64,000 nt of DNA, from NCBI RefSeq assembly GCF_019603315.1, contig NZ_CP080649.1, positions 573,501 to 637,500 on the forward strand. Reading direction: 5' to 3'. Positions within the stretch are counted from its first letter, which is position 1. Each line of letters starts with the position of its first letter. Below, piece after piece: positions 11,046-19,316 of this stretch. The notes under the pieces were generated by a model. It did no database searches, had not been told where the DNA came from, and saw nothing but the letters and a program-made list of their open reading frames with translations. The translations under genes were made by a program, and so were the position numbers. This DNA is from Ruficoccus sp. ZRK36 (lineage in GTDB: Bacteria; Verrucomicrobiota; Verrucomicrobiia; Opitutales; Cerasicoccaceae).

Positions 11046-11432
11046 TTATTTCACGCTGATCTGGCGCGGCTTCGCTTCCTCGGCCTTGGGGAGCTCAAGG
11101 GTGAGCACGCCGTCCTCGACGCGAGCCTGAATCCTGGCGCCGTCCACCGGCACATTCAGGTGCAGACGCAGGCGGTAGTCCTCGTGCGGGATCTCCCGGC
11201 GCAGAGCCTTCCAGCCCTCGGGGGTCTTGGCGTCAGCGCGACGGGCCGTGATGTCGAGCGTGTCGTCTTCGAAACCGATTTCGACGCCGCTTTTGTTCAC
11301 GCCGGGCACATAGACCTCGACCAGATAGCCATCTTCGGACTCCGAAGTGGTAAACCAGGGCTTACGCCAGCTCTGGGGCTGGGCATGCTGCACGGAGGTC
11401 TGTTCGTCACGTTTTTCAACTTCGCATTTCAT
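11046..11432 (-). CDS. Hsp20/alpha-crystallin small heat-shock protein (second of pair)
   Basis: 128 aa. Small heat-shock proteins hold unfolding proteins in a refoldable state in the cytoplasm. The alpha-crystallin domain covers about residues 28-120, with the family signature VEDGVLTLELPK. The protein ends in ISV, the I-x-V tail that docks oligomers. The ATG at 11432 is fixed by a very good ribosome site, AAGGAGA. Upstream residues in the open frame are not family sequence. It lies 92 nt after the first hsp20 on the same strand, and the two differ clearly, so this is an old duplication rather than a recent one. Confidence 0.95.
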   Translation of the reverse strand: MKCEVEKRDEQTSVQHAQPQSWRKPWFTTSESEDGYLVEVYVPGVNKSGVEIGFEDDTLDITARRADAKTPEGWKALRREIPHEDYRLRLHLNVPVDGARIQARVEDGVLTLELPKAEEAKPRQISVK

Positions 11433-11524
11433 GGTAAGTGTCTCCTTTTCAGTATGGTTGGTTAGGTTTGAAATTTTAGTCAAAACGGGCGGGCGCTCCG
11501 AAGAGCCTACCCACACCGGTGTGC

Positions 11525-11944
11525 TTAGCTCACGTCGATCTGGCGCGGCTTGGCCTGCTCGGCCTTGGGGAGAGTGACGGTCAGGATACCGTCCTCGAAT
11601 CCAGCCTGGATGCCCTGGGCATCGACCCCATCGGGGACGCGAACCGTGCGATTAAAGCTGAAGCTCTGCTCATCCTCGCCCTGCTTGTGGGTACGGGTGG
11701 CGGAGAGGGTCAGCGTGCCACGATCGTATTCTAGCCGGACGTCGGCCTTTTTCACGCCAGGCAGCTCGGCCTTCACGTAGTAGTGGTCGGCGTCTTCATA
11801 GAAGTCGGTCGCCGGAGCATTGCTGAAGGGCCCGCTTTCAAGGGCGCGTCCCCAAACCCCGCCACGCGGCAGAGCCAGGTCAAACAGGCGATCGAATTCA
11901 CGGAAGGCTTCGTTAAACGGATTGTATCGGGTAATGAAGTTCAT
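11525..11944 (-). CDS. Hsp20/alpha-crystallin small heat-shock protein (first of pair)
   Basis: 139 aa. It begins MNFITRYNPFNEAFREFDRL, the usual short helical N-terminus of class A bacterial Hsp20, followed by an alpha-crystallin domain of about 90 residues with FEDGILTVTLPK and an I-x-V tail (QIDVS). AAAAGGAGG stands upstream of the ATG, a strong ribosome site. The two hsp20 genes probably share a heat-inducible promoter in the AT-rich stretch at about 11960-12080, though no CIRCE element was recognised. Products of such pairs can form mixed oligomers; that is known for the family, not shown here. Confidence 0.96.
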   Translation of the reverse strand: MNFITRYNPFNEAFREFDRLFDLALPRGGVWGRALESGPFSNAPATDFYEDADHYYVKAELPGVKKADVRLEYDRGTLTLSATRTHKQGEDEQSFSFNRTVRVPDGVDAQGIQAGFEDGILTVTLPKAEQAKPRQIDVS

Positions 11945-12190
11945 GATGTTTTTCCTCCTTTTCAGGTTAAAGTTGTTGGACGCTCTCTATTGCATAGTCG
12001 ATGCCACTTACCATAAAACTCTTATATAATTGTTATACAGATACTTACATAAAATACACCGATCCCGAAAAAGAGACAAAAAGTCCCACTCGTTTAATTG
12101 CTCGTCACGCCACCCTCCCGCATCAGGGCATTTTTGTCACACCTCGACATGGGATTGCCAGCGGGCGAGCACTCTGCCAACTTTCCTGCC

Positions 12191-12400
12191 ATGCCCACCG
12201 ACCACGAGGAACGTTTTAATGAGCTGGAAGCGCGCATCGCCTACCTGGAACGCCATCTGGAGCAGCAGGACCGTGAAATGCTCAAGCAGGCGGAACGGAT
12301 CACGCTGCTGACACGTGAACTGTCGAAACTCAAAGGCCGGGTAGACGACGGGCTCGACGGCTCCAGTATGCCCGCCCAGGAAAAGCCACCCCACTACTGA
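12191..12400 (+). CDS. slyX: SlyX family protein
   Basis: 69 aa starting MPTDHEERFNELEARIAYLE. It is almost entirely a coiled coil of heptads to about residue 50 and ends PPHY, the characteristic SlyX C-terminus. The function of SlyX is unknown; it was first linked to the slyD region of enteric bacteria. The frame is open 93 nt further upstream, but the ATG at 12191 gives the normal family length. Hsp20 genes diverge on the left. Confidence 0.82.
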   Translation: MPTDHEERFNELEARIAYLERHLEQQDREMLKQAERITLLTRELSKLKGRVDDGLDGSSMPAQEKPPHY

Positions 12401-12754
12401 GACGGGAGCGGAGCCGAACCGGCAGAGCAACCCCCAACGGCCCGTATAAAAACAGCGATTGGCAGCCTGGCCGTTACAATTTGCACCATTGTGTTTGCCC
12501 TTTCGGCCTATCCCGGTACGAAAGTGTGGAATGGGGAAGGCAAACGCGCGCTGAGCGACTGGCTTTGCGTGTGATTCCAGACCGGGCGAAATCCCGGTCC
12601 GGAAACTTTTGCGTCCCCTCAGCCACTCAGGCTGGACAGCCAAAGACGCAATACGCCATCAACGAAGAGGCTTGAAACCCCACTGCGCGGGTAAGCCCAA
12701 CAGCGAGAGCGGAGCGTCTTAGCTTAACAGCCTTGTGATCCAGACCGCTCATCC
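12401..12754. other. Intergenic region, slyX to rhomboid
   Basis: No gene is supported in these 354 nt. A short ORF at 12481-12675 has no recognisable features. A clear hairpin lies at 12580-12599 (GACCGGG and CCCGGTC around a 6-nt loop), followed only by a weak T stretch. It could serve as the slyX terminator or as structure upstream of the rhomboid gene. Confidence 0.4.
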
Positions 12755-13432
12755 ATGACGAATCCGACTGACCCACACGAGACCCGCTCATCCAAGGCTT
12801 CCAGCTTCCCGCCGGTAGTAAAGATCCTGCTGGTCGCCAATATCGCTGTTTTCCTGGTCCAGCAATTCACTCCGGCCAAGCGCTTCCTGATGGAGTACTT
12901 CGCCCTCTGGCCGGTCAGCAACCCATGGATTTTCACGACGCATCCCGCCTACATATGCCCGTTCGCACCGTGGCAGGTCATCACTTACAGTTTTCTGCAC
13001 GGGGGATGGGAGCACCTGATTTTCAACATGTTCGCCTTCTGGATGTTCGGCTCGGTGATTGAGCGGGTCTGGGGCTGGAAGCGCTTTACCTTCTACTACT
13101 TTGCGTGCGTCTTTGGGGCGGCGCTGGCCCAGATGGTCGTCTCCTACGGCAAGTACTACCCGACGATCGGGGCCTCCGGCGGGGTCTTTGGACTGCTGCT
13201 GGCCTTTGGGATGATGTTCCCGCGCCAGAAGCTGATCTTCATCGCCTTTCCGGTCGAGGCACGCTGGTTCGTCCTGGGCTATGGCGTCGTCGAGCTGGTT
13301 CTTGGCCTGACCAAGACTATGGCTGGCGTGGCGCACTTCGCGCATCTGGGCGGGATGATCTTCGGGTTCCTGCTGATCCAGTTCTGGCTGGGCAAGTTCC
13401 CCCTCAAGCCCCGCCCCGGCAAACTCTTCTAG
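12755..13432 (+). CDS. Rhomboid family intramembrane serine protease
   Basis: 225 aa with about six membrane segments. Rhomboids cleave membrane proteins within the bilayer using a Ser-His dyad. Ser141 is in GASGGVFG and His197 in HFAHLGG. The H-x4-H-x3-N pattern of the second segment is seen in HGGWEHLIFNM (His82, His87, Asn91). All catalytic and oxyanion residues are therefore present and the enzyme should be active. Substrates are unknown. The gene stands alone, converging with the MFS gene that follows. The ATG at 12755 lacks a clear ribosome site. Confidence 0.94.
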   Translation: MTNPTDPHETRSSKASSFPPVVKILLVANIAVFLVQQFTPAKRFLMEYFALWPVSNPWIFTTHPAYICPFAPWQVITYSFLHGGWEHLIFNMFAFWMFGSVIERVWGWKRFTFYYFACVFGAALAQMVVSYGKYYPTIGASGGVFGLLLAFGMMFPRQKLIFIAFPVEARWFVLGYGVVELVLGLTKTMAGVAHFAHLGGMIFGFLLIQFWLGKFPLKPRPGKLF

Positions 13433-13522
13433 CCGGGTTGCACCCGGAGGCACTCCGGCTGGAGCAGCAATAGCGATGCGCCATCATCACGGGGGCAGGA
13501 CTTGCCCCGCTCATGGATCCGG

Positions 13523-13546
13523 GACTCAGCTCTTGGGGGCTGAGTC
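13523..13546 (-). terminator. Hairpin across the stop of the MFS gene
   Basis: GACTCAGC and GCTGAGTC are perfect 8-bp arms around an 8-nt loop. The TGA stop of the minus-strand MFS gene lies inside. A T-run is absent, so a terminator role is possible but unproven. Confidence 0.4.
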
Positions 13547-14830
13547 TGGCTGGCGCAGGCGGGAGAGAACCATGAGTGGTAGCAGCAGGACCGCCGCACC
13601 TACTGCGTACGTCACACTCGCCCCGAGGGCATAGTACAGGAGCGCGGCAAGGATCGGCCCAAAGGCGCGGGCGAGCGATCCGGCACTACGGAACAGCCCC
13701 AGATAACGGCCCTGCTCGGCACTATCGGCATGGAGCGAGACCAGCGCCACCAGACAGGGGAAGACCAGCCCGGAGCCGATCGACATAAACCCGAGCGCAA
13801 CGAAGAACGAGCTCTGGCGAATGATGGCCGCAATGAGGATAAACGAGAGCATCATGAAAACGATGCCCGCCAGGGTGAGCTTCTTTTCACCCATGCGCGG
13901 CGCCATACGGCGCACAAAGCCACCCTGCACCAAAATCAGCATGAACCCGATAAAGAGGAACATCAGCCCGATGTCCTTGGCCGAATAGGCAAAGTATTCC
14001 ACCGCATAAAATGCCAGCATGAACTCCATGCCGCTAAACGAGAGCGTGTACCAGAAGTTCGTACTGCAGGCCCGGCGGATGTCCCCTGACGGGACCCGGA
14101 AGAGCGCCAGCAGACGGTTATCGGCCTTATCCTTGCGCTGGCGGGCAGCTTCACGATCCGCCTCACTCAGCGTTTCCTTAAAGCCCCACTGGATGAAGGC
14201 CAGATTCGCGGCGGCCAGCACCATCGCCACCGCGGCAGGGACGGAGAAGGGGTTGACGCCCCAGGCCGCCAGGCCGGGGAACGCTTCGAGCAGATTCCAC
14301 TGGGCACTGATACCGCCGATGGCCGGCCCGAGCAGGAAGCCCAGCGCAAAGGCCACGCCCACGATCGCCATGCCGCGTGAACGGTTTTCGCGGCCCGTCA
14401 CGTCCGAGACGGCAGCCGTAGCCACCGCGATATTACCGCTCATGATCCCGGCCAGCACGCGCGTAGCCAGCAGCATCCACAACTGCCCGGAAAAGACCCA
14501 CCCGAGGTAGCTCAGGGCCGTGGCGGCCTGCGTCAACAGCAGCACCTGACGGCGACCGATACGGTCTGAGAGACGCCCCCAGATCGGAGAGAAGGCAAAC
14601 TGCAGGATCGAGTAGAGCGAGCCAAGGATGCCGCCAAAAAGCACCGTCACCAGAAAGCGTTTGTCCGGGCTGGAAAAGGTTTCCCCCAGCCAGCCGCCCC
14701 CGTCCGGTCCCAGGTAGTGATCCAACATCGCCGGGTAGAGCGGGAAGATGATGGAGAAGCCCATCAGGTCGATGAACAAAACGAAGAAGACCACGCCAAG
14801 GGCGCGCCGTTTATGCGGGGATTGCGGCAT
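13526..14830 (-). CDS. MFS drug:H+ antiporter-like transporter (TetA/DHA1 type)
   Basis: 434 aa, twelve predicted membrane segments. The N-terminus contains VFFVLFIDLMGFSIIFPLYP, the motif of the first helix in TetA-like proteins. Loop 2-3 has IWGRLSDRIGRRQVLL, the MFS motif A (G-x3-D-x-x-G-R-R). These carriers usually export drugs or metabolites in exchange for protons. The substrate cannot be inferred and a resistance role should not be assumed. The start is only 10 nt after the coaD stop, so the two genes probably share a transcript. Confidence 0.9.
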   Translation of the reverse strand: MPQSPHKRRALGVVFFVLFIDLMGFSIIFPLYPAMLDHYLGPDGGGWLGETFSSPDKRFLVTVLFGGILGSLYSILQFAFSPIWGRLSDRIGRRQVLLLTQAATALSYLGWVFSGQLWMLLATRVLAGIMSGNIAVATAAVSDVTGRENRSRGMAIVGVAFALGFLLGPAIGGISAQWNLLEAFPGLAAWGVNPFSVPAAVAMVLAAANLAFIQWGFKETLSEADREAARQRKDKADNRLLALFRVPSGDIRRACSTNFWYTLSFSGMEFMLAFYAVEYFAYSAKDIGLMFLFIGFMLILVQGGFVRRMAPRMGEKKLTLAGIVFMMLSFILIAAIIRQSSFFVALGFMSIGSGLVFPCLVALVSLHADSAEQGRYLGLFRSAGSLARAFGPILAALLYYALGASVTYAVGAAVLLLPLMVLSRLRQPDSAPKS

Positions 14831-14840
14831 GCGCTTAGTG

Positions 14841-15323
14841 TTAGCTACCGAGAGCTTCTTTCAAGGCCGCGAGTGAGTTTGGCGGAACAAATTTTGTCGT
14901 CCGCACCGGATCGTAGGTCGCGATGGCCTTAACCAGGCTCGAAGACGTGTAAAAATGCTCCTTCTTCGGCATGAGGAAGATCGTCTCAACCTCCGGCGCG
15001 AGGTCGCGATTCATCTGCGCCAGCTGGAACTCGAACTCAAAGTCCGAGATAGCCCGCAGGCCGCGTATAATCGTCTGGGCCCCCATTTTACGGGCGAAAT
15101 CGACCGTCAGCCCGCTGAGAATCTCGGCACGGGCATTGGGAAACTCGGCAAGATTTTCCTCAATGAGTTTAGCCCGCACCTCAACCGAGAGCAGCGGCTT
15201 TTTATCCTGATTAGGGGCAGCAGCCATGATGACCTCGTCAAAAAGGTCGCAGGCACGCCGCAGGACATCCAGGTGGCCATTGGTGACCGGGTCAAAAGTT
15301 CCAGCGTAGAGCGCTCGTCGCAT
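14841..15323 (-). CDS. coaD: Phosphopantetheine adenylyltransferase
   Basis: 160 aa, normal length. The enzyme transfers AMP from ATP to 4'-phosphopantetheine, the fourth step of coenzyme A synthesis. The nucleotidyltransferase motif is AGTFDPVTNGHLD at the N-terminus and the second signature is YTSSSLVKAIA near the C-terminus. IIRGLRAISDFEFEFQLAQMN is the highly conserved central block. It is followed by an MFS gene after 10 nt. The gene is divergent from pgsA across about 185 nt. Confidence 0.98.
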   Translation of the reverse strand: MRRALYAGTFDPVTNGHLDVLRRACDLFDEVIMAAAPNQDKKPLLSVEVRAKLIEENLAEFPNARAEILSGLTVDFARKMGAQTIIRGLRAISDFEFEFQLAQMNRDLAPEVETIFLMPKKEHFYTSSSLVKAIATYDPVRTTKFVPPNSLAALKEALGS

Positions 15324-15507
15324 GGGCCTATGCTGCTAACCCCGACAGGCACGCCTTGGCAAGCTTTCTCCGGGAACAGGGATTCGTAAGGCACACAATC
15401 CTGCGCACAAACCGTCCTATTTCAGACTCTGCAAAACCGCCGCCACAGCGATGGGGCGGAAAATTCTCGCCAAGGGCCAAACGAATCTAAAAGCTGATCG
15501 CCCTTCG

Positions 15508-16107
15508 ATGAATCTGCCTAACTTGCTGACCCTGTCGCGGATCGCCTTCCTGTTCGTGATCGTGGCCCTGCTTTACGCCCCCTTTCGGGGTGCGGTGGTG
15601 CTGGCGTTCCTGCTGTTTATCATAGCCGCCCTGACGGATTGGGCGGATGGCTACCTCGCCCGCAAGACCGGGCAGATCTCCGACTTTGGCAAGCTGATGG
15701 ATGCCCTGGCCGACAAAGTGCTGATGGTCGGTATCTTCGTCACCCTGGTCGCCCTGGAGGGCTTTCTGCCGTGGTGGTGCATTTTCCTGTTGCTGCTGAT
15801 CATCATGCGCGAATTTCTCATCACCGGGCTGCGACTGGTCGCTGCCTCACAGGGCAAGGTGCTGGCCGCTGAAAAAGGCGGCAAGATCAAGACCGTGGTT
15901 CAGATCGTCGCCGCAGCCGTCCTGCTGGCCGCCCGCTCGCTTGCTTTTGATTTCAACGCCGGCACAGGCATCTACGCCTTCTTCTACTGGACCGGACTGG
16001 TCGCCTTTATTCTGGCAGCCATTCTCACGGTACAGTCGGGCAGTGTCTACATGATCAAGTACTGGTCCCTCTTCCAGGGAGACAGCGCCACTGGCAACAA
16101 GGCATGA
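15508..16107 (+). CDS. pgsA: CDP-diacylglycerol-glycerol-3-phosphate 3-phosphatidyltransferase
   Basis: 199 aa integral membrane enzyme that makes phosphatidylglycerol phosphate from CDP-diacylglycerol and glycerol-3-phosphate. The CDP-alcohol phosphotransferase signature D-G-x2-A-R-x8-G-x3-D-x3-D is complete from [10 protein letters not shown] to DALADKV. About five to six hydrophobic helices follow. The ATG at 15508 ([11 protein letters not shown]) is the family start; 19 upstream in-frame residues are discarded. Its last codons overlap the start of pgpA by 4 nt, so the two enzymes of the pathway are translationally coupled. Confidence 0.96.
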   Translation: MNLPNLLTLSRIAFLFVIVALLYAPFRGAVVLAFLLFIIAALTDWADGYLARKTGQISDFGKLMDALADKVLMVGIFVTLVALEGFLPWWCIFLLLLIIMREFLITGLRLVAASQGKVLAAEKGGKIKTVVQIVAAAVLLAARSLAFDFNAGTGIYAFFYWTGLVAFILAAILTVQSGSVYMIKYWSLFQGDSATGNKA

Positions 16108-16634
16108 ACCCGAGCGCCTGGAAAGACTACTTCCCCTGGACCCGCGCCCTGCCCACCCCCGTGGTGGTCAATATTGCGACGCTCGGGCCGCTGGGCACGA
16201 AGTTCAAAGCCCCCGGCACGGTCGGCTCGGCAGCAGGCATCATCTGGTACACCGCCTGTTTCCACTTCGCCAGCCCCTTCGGGTATCTGCTGCTGCTGTT
16301 GCTCTCGCTCTACTTCGCCACCGGCATCTGCGGAGAGGCCGAGAAACGCCTCTACAAGCGCGATCCGGGCGAAGTGATCCTCGACGAATTTGCCGTCATG
16401 CCGATCTGCTTTATCGGCCTGCAAGGTGCCGTGGTCGCACTCGGTGGCTGGGCATGGACGCTCATGCTGGCTGCCTTCGCGCTGTTCCGGCTCTTCGACA
16501 TCGCCAAGCCTTTCGGCATCTCCAAGCTGCAGGACCTCCCCGGCGGCTACGGCGTGATGGCCGATGACGTCGCCGCCGCACTCGTCACCTGCGTGCTCCT
16601 GCACATCGGCGTCTGGCTGTGGGCCATGGCGTAG
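16104..16634 (+). CDS. pgpA: Phosphatidylglycerophosphatase A
   Basis: 176 aa membrane protein of the PgpA family, which dephosphorylates phosphatidylglycerol phosphate, the product of the preceding pgsA. Family features are GTVGSAAGI near residue 38, the acidic [11 protein letters not shown] (metal binding) and the C-terminal [14 protein letters not shown]. It overlaps pgsA by 4 nt (ATGA). The pairing of the two consecutive enzymes is strong support for both calls. About four membrane segments are visible. Confidence 0.96.
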   Translation: MNPSAWKDYFPWTRALPTPVVVNIATLGPLGTKFKAPGTVGSAAGIIWYTACFHFASPFGYLLLLLLSLYFATGICGEAEKRLYKRDPGEVILDEFAVMPICFIGLQGAVVALGGWAWTLMLAAFALFRLFDIAKPFGISKLQDLPGGYGVMADDVAAALVTCVLLHIGVWLWAMA

Positions 16635-16671
16635 GGACAGAGCCGCTCAATACCACCGGGTGCAACCCCGG

Positions 16672-17571
16672 CTAACGCTTGATCACGCCGTCCGCGTGCA
16701 GCGCCTGCACGAGATCGATCGCGGAGTCGGAACGGTTGAGGATGTAGAGGTGCACGCCGGGTGCCCCGGCCTCAAGCAGGTGTTTGACCTGCATGTGCGC
16801 CCACTCGACCCCGGCCTGGCGCTCGGCCTCCTCATCGCCCTGAGCCGCTTCCAGTTTGGACATCAGTCCCTCTGGGAGCTTGGCCTGGCAGAAGCCGCAG
16901 AACTTCTTCACCTGGTCCAGCGAAAGGGCTGGCAGGATACCGGGCACGATGGGCTGGTGGATGCCACGGGCGCGGCATTTTTCCACAAAGGCGAAGTAGT
17001 CGGCGTTGTCAAAAAAGAGCTGCGTGGTAATGAAATCCGCCCCCTGCGCCGCCTTGTGCTGGAGGTGATCGAGGTCCGACTCCAGACTCGGGGACTCGGG
17101 GTGCTTCTCCGGGTAGCCCGCCACGCCGAGGCAGAAGTGCGGGAAGCGCTCGCGGATAAAGCGCACCAGCTCGGAGGCGTAGCGCAGGCCGTCGGGGTGC
17201 GGCTGGAAGTCCGTCTGCCCCTTGGGCGGGTCACCGCGCAGCGTCATGATATTCCGGAAGCCCGCCTGCTGGAAGCGCTCCAAGATCGCGGCCAGCTCAT
17301 CGCGGCTGTGCCCCACGCAGGTCAGGTGCGGCATCACCTCAAAGTGAAACAGATCGCGCATGAGCTCGCCATACTCCAGTGTGCGCTCGCGCGTCGAGCC
17401 ACCCGCCCCATAGGTGATGGAGACGAAGTCCGGCTGATAGGCCGACAGGGCCTTGGCCGTGCGCAGCATCTGGCGCGCCCCCTCCTCGGTCTTGGGGGGG
17501 TAAAATTCTACAGAGAAAACGGGCTCTCCCGCAGAGAGCATATCGGAGATGGCGCGACCGGGCTTATTCAT
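16672..17571 (-). CDS. metF: 5,10-methylenetetrahydrofolate reductase
   Basis: 299 aa FAD enzyme that reduces methylene-THF to methyl-THF, the methyl donor for methionine synthesis. The start MNKPGRAISDM leads to FSVEFYPPKTEEG with the catalytic Glu, followed by FVSITYGAGGSTRERT and GADFITTQLFFD, all MTHFR signatures. The gene converges with pgpA. A palindrome (CATCAA/TTGATG) lies 5 nt upstream of the ATG, a likely operator for repression by a methionine-cycle regulator. No SAM riboswitch fold was recognised. Confidence 0.97.
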   Translation of the reverse strand: MNKPGRAISDMLSAGEPVFSVEFYPPKTEEGARQMLRTAKALSAYQPDFVSITYGAGGSTRERTLEYGELMRDLFHFEVMPHLTCVGHSRDELAAILERFQQAGFRNIMTLRGDPPKGQTDFQPHPDGLRYASELVRFIRERFPHFCLGVAGYPEKHPESPSLESDLDHLQHKAAQGADFITTQLFFDNADYFAFVEKCRARGIHQPIVPGILPALSLDQVKKFCGFCQAKLPEGLMSKLEAAQGDEEAERQAGVEWAHMQVKHLLEAGAPGVHLYILNRSDSAIDLVQALHADGVIKR

Positions 17572-17576
17572 ATACG

Positions 17577-17594
17577 CATCAACGTATCTTGATG
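17577..17594 (-). promoter_or_regulatory. Palindrome just upstream of the metF start, putative operator
   Basis: CATCAA and TTGATG form perfect 6-bp arms with a 6-nt spacer, 5 nt before the metF ATG and overlapping the ribosome-binding region. A further ATCAA/CATCAA repeat lies just beyond, on the upstream side. Position suggests a repressor site; the regulator is unknown. Confidence 0.5.
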
Positions 17595-17865
17595 TTTTGA
17601 TGTGTAAAGAGAGAAATTTAGATTAAGCTGCATGGACAAAATACGGAACGAGCCCGCGAAGGCTGGTTTTGAGACCCTTTTTTGGGCTTCGAGGTGAGGC
17701 AATTTTGAGAATTTCCGAGCTGAGAACACGGAAAAGGGGCCAAAGTCCAACCGAGCGGGCGACAAGAGTTATTTTGTTTATGTAGCTCAACTCCAGCTTT
17801 ACCGTCGCCTCGCTCAGCGCAAGCGCATAAGCCCCTATCGAGAAATTGAGAAACGCCCTCCACCC

Positions 17866-18198
17866 ATGGACGCTGACGCAAACCTCCTGAAAAACCTGCC
17901 GGATGCCCTCCCCGATGAGGTGACGGACATTCTCCTGCGCAGCCAGGGAAGCTTTCGGCTGGAGCGAATCGTCTCCCACGGGCAGGCCTCGCATCCGGAC
18001 TTCTGGTACGACCAGGAGGAGCACGAGTGGGTCCTGCTGCTGGAGGGAGCGGCCGGGCTACGCTTCGAGGATGAGCCCACGACACGGGAACTCCACCCCG
18101 GCGACTCCCTGCTCATCCCCGCCCACCGCCGCCACCGGGTCGAATGGACGCAAAAAGAGCGCCCCACCGTCTGGCTGGCGCTCTTTTGGGAAGGTTAG
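17866..18198 (+). CDS. Cupin-domain protein
   Basis: 110 aa, one small beta-barrel cupin. The second cupin motif is recognisable in LHPGDSLLIPAHRRHRVEW, and the first in HPDFWYDQEEHEWVLLLEGAAGL with His and Glu candidates for metal binding. Such single cupins are often annotated as phosphoribosylaminoimidazole carboxylase-like or metal-binding cupins; no substrate can be read. It is divergent from metF across 294 nt that hold no other recognised gene. The ATG at 17866 gives the full domain. Confidence 0.75.
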   Translation: MDADANLLKNLPDALPDEVTDILLRSQGSFRLERIVSHGQASHPDFWYDQEEHEWVLLLEGAAGLRFEDEPTTRELHPGDSLLIPAHRRHRVEWTQKERPTVWLALFWEG

Positions 18199-18243
18199 TC
18201 TCTACCGAGTAGAGGCTAGAAGATATACGGAGTCGAGTGATGC

Positions 18244-18648
18244 TTAGGCATCACCGTCGTCATCGTAGTCTTTATCCTTGTTTTTGCCTTTGCCCTTATC
18301 TTTGTCCTTGTCCTTATTTTTACCCTTACCCTTGGCGTCGTCGTCGCTCTCGGGCTTGCCTTTCTTACCCTTGGCAGCCTTGTCGAGACTCTTGCCGCCG
18401 GTGGTTTCGCGCAGTTGCTTACGCAGCTTCATGAGGGCTTCCTGGTGTTCTTTCATTTCGTCCACGATGGCGCGGATCTGGAAGGCACGGTCGCTACCAT
18501 AGGCAGTGACCAGATCCTCATCGGAGGCATTTTGCAGCTCAACGACCATACCTCCTTTTCCTTTTTCGGGTTTGGGGCTGTCGTTTTCGGCATGGGCATA
18601 GCCCAGCGGGAGCAGAAGAGAGAGGGCCAGAAGAATGGTTTTGGTCAT
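18244..18648 (-). CDS. Secreted Lys/Asp-rich low-complexity protein
   Basis: 134 aa from the ATG at 18648. A signal peptide is clear: MTKTILLALSLLLPLGYAHA, likely cut after AHA. A helical middle (EMKEHQEALMKLRKQLRE) follows, then a highly charged tail from about residue 92 made of KGKGKNKDKDKDKGK-type repeats and ending DDDGDA. The tail may bind divalent ions, polyanions or nothing specific. I do not recognise the family. It converges with the cupin gene and diverges from nuoA. Confidence 0.7.
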   Translation of the reverse strand: MTKTILLALSLLLPLGYAHAENDSPKPEKGKGGMVVELQNASDEDLVTAYGSDRAFQIRAIVDEMKEHQEALMKLRKQLRETTGGKSLDKAAKGKKGKPESDDDAKGKGKNKDKDKDKGKGKNKDKDYDDDGDA

Positions 18649-18787
18649 AGGAGTACGGGTTAACGTTTCAGAGTTCAGCTTAACAGTGAATCCATGACAC
18701 CGCAAAAGTCCATCCGGAACGCATAAATACGGGCTTTTGACAACAAAGTTACTTGCCAAAGCGGGGGTGTTGGTTTGGATTGCCTGC

Positions 18788-19162
18788 ATGAGCGTCGAAG
18801 CCTTCGTTCCCGTGCTGATCCAGATCATCTTCGCAGTCGTCCTGGCTGCGGGCATCCTGGTGGCCAGCCATATTTTCGGTCAGCGTTCACGCGGCAACTA
18901 CATCAAGGACAAGGCTTACGAATGCGGTCTCCCCTCCCTCGGCAAGAAACACCCGCGCTTCGGGCTGAAGTTCTACGTCGTGGCGATGCTCTTCATCCTT
19001 TTTGATATCGAAGTCGTCTTCCTCGTACCGTGGGTCCTGGTGTACCGGGAGTTCATCGTCGGACAGATCCCGATTCTGCTGCCGGTGCTCTTCTTCCTGT
19101 TCATCCTGGCTGTGGGCTTCGCCTACGAGATGAAAAAAGGCGGCCTCAAGTGGGAGCGCTAG
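18788..19162 (+). CDS. nuoA: NADH-quinone oxidoreductase subunit A
   Basis: 124 aa, three membrane helices, the usual size for NuoA. NuoA is part of the membrane arm of complex I, near the quinone site. The family hallmarks are KAYECG with its conserved cysteine, and FYVVAMLFILFDIEVVFLVPW. The ATG at 18788 (MSVEAFVPVL) fits family starts. No other nuo gene is adjacent: an EIIA-diadenylate cyclase gene follows 154 nt later. Complex I genes must therefore be split in this genome, or this copy is separate from the main operon. Confidence 0.93.
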   Translation: MSVEAFVPVLIQIIFAVVLAAGILVASHIFGQRSRGNYIKDKAYECGLPSLGKKHPRFGLKFYVVAMLFILFDIEVVFLVPWVLVYREFIVGQIPILLPVLFFLFILAVGFAYEMKKGGLKWER

Positions 19163-19316
19163 GCTGACGGATGCAGAAGACCCGGGGACGCACGCAACAG
19201 ACTTTCCGCCCGCAAGGGCAAATGCAGCCCTATCCATACCGGCTCCTGTTCCGGTTTCCTGACGCCCCTCTCACCTCCGCGTCTTTCGTCTTCATCGTCC
19301 AGCCCTGATATTCTCC

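Noticed and set aside
12481-12675. 64-codon plus-strand frame before the rhomboid gene
   Set aside because: No ribosome site, no recognisable motif, and an inverted repeat lies inside it.
17572-17865. SAM riboswitch upstream of metF
   Set aside because: I could not find the expected conserved core or a terminator/anti-terminator pair; only the short palindrome stands out.
17618-18085. Minus-strand frames upstream of metF
   Set aside because: They lie antisense to the cupin gene and in non-coding DNA, with no family features.
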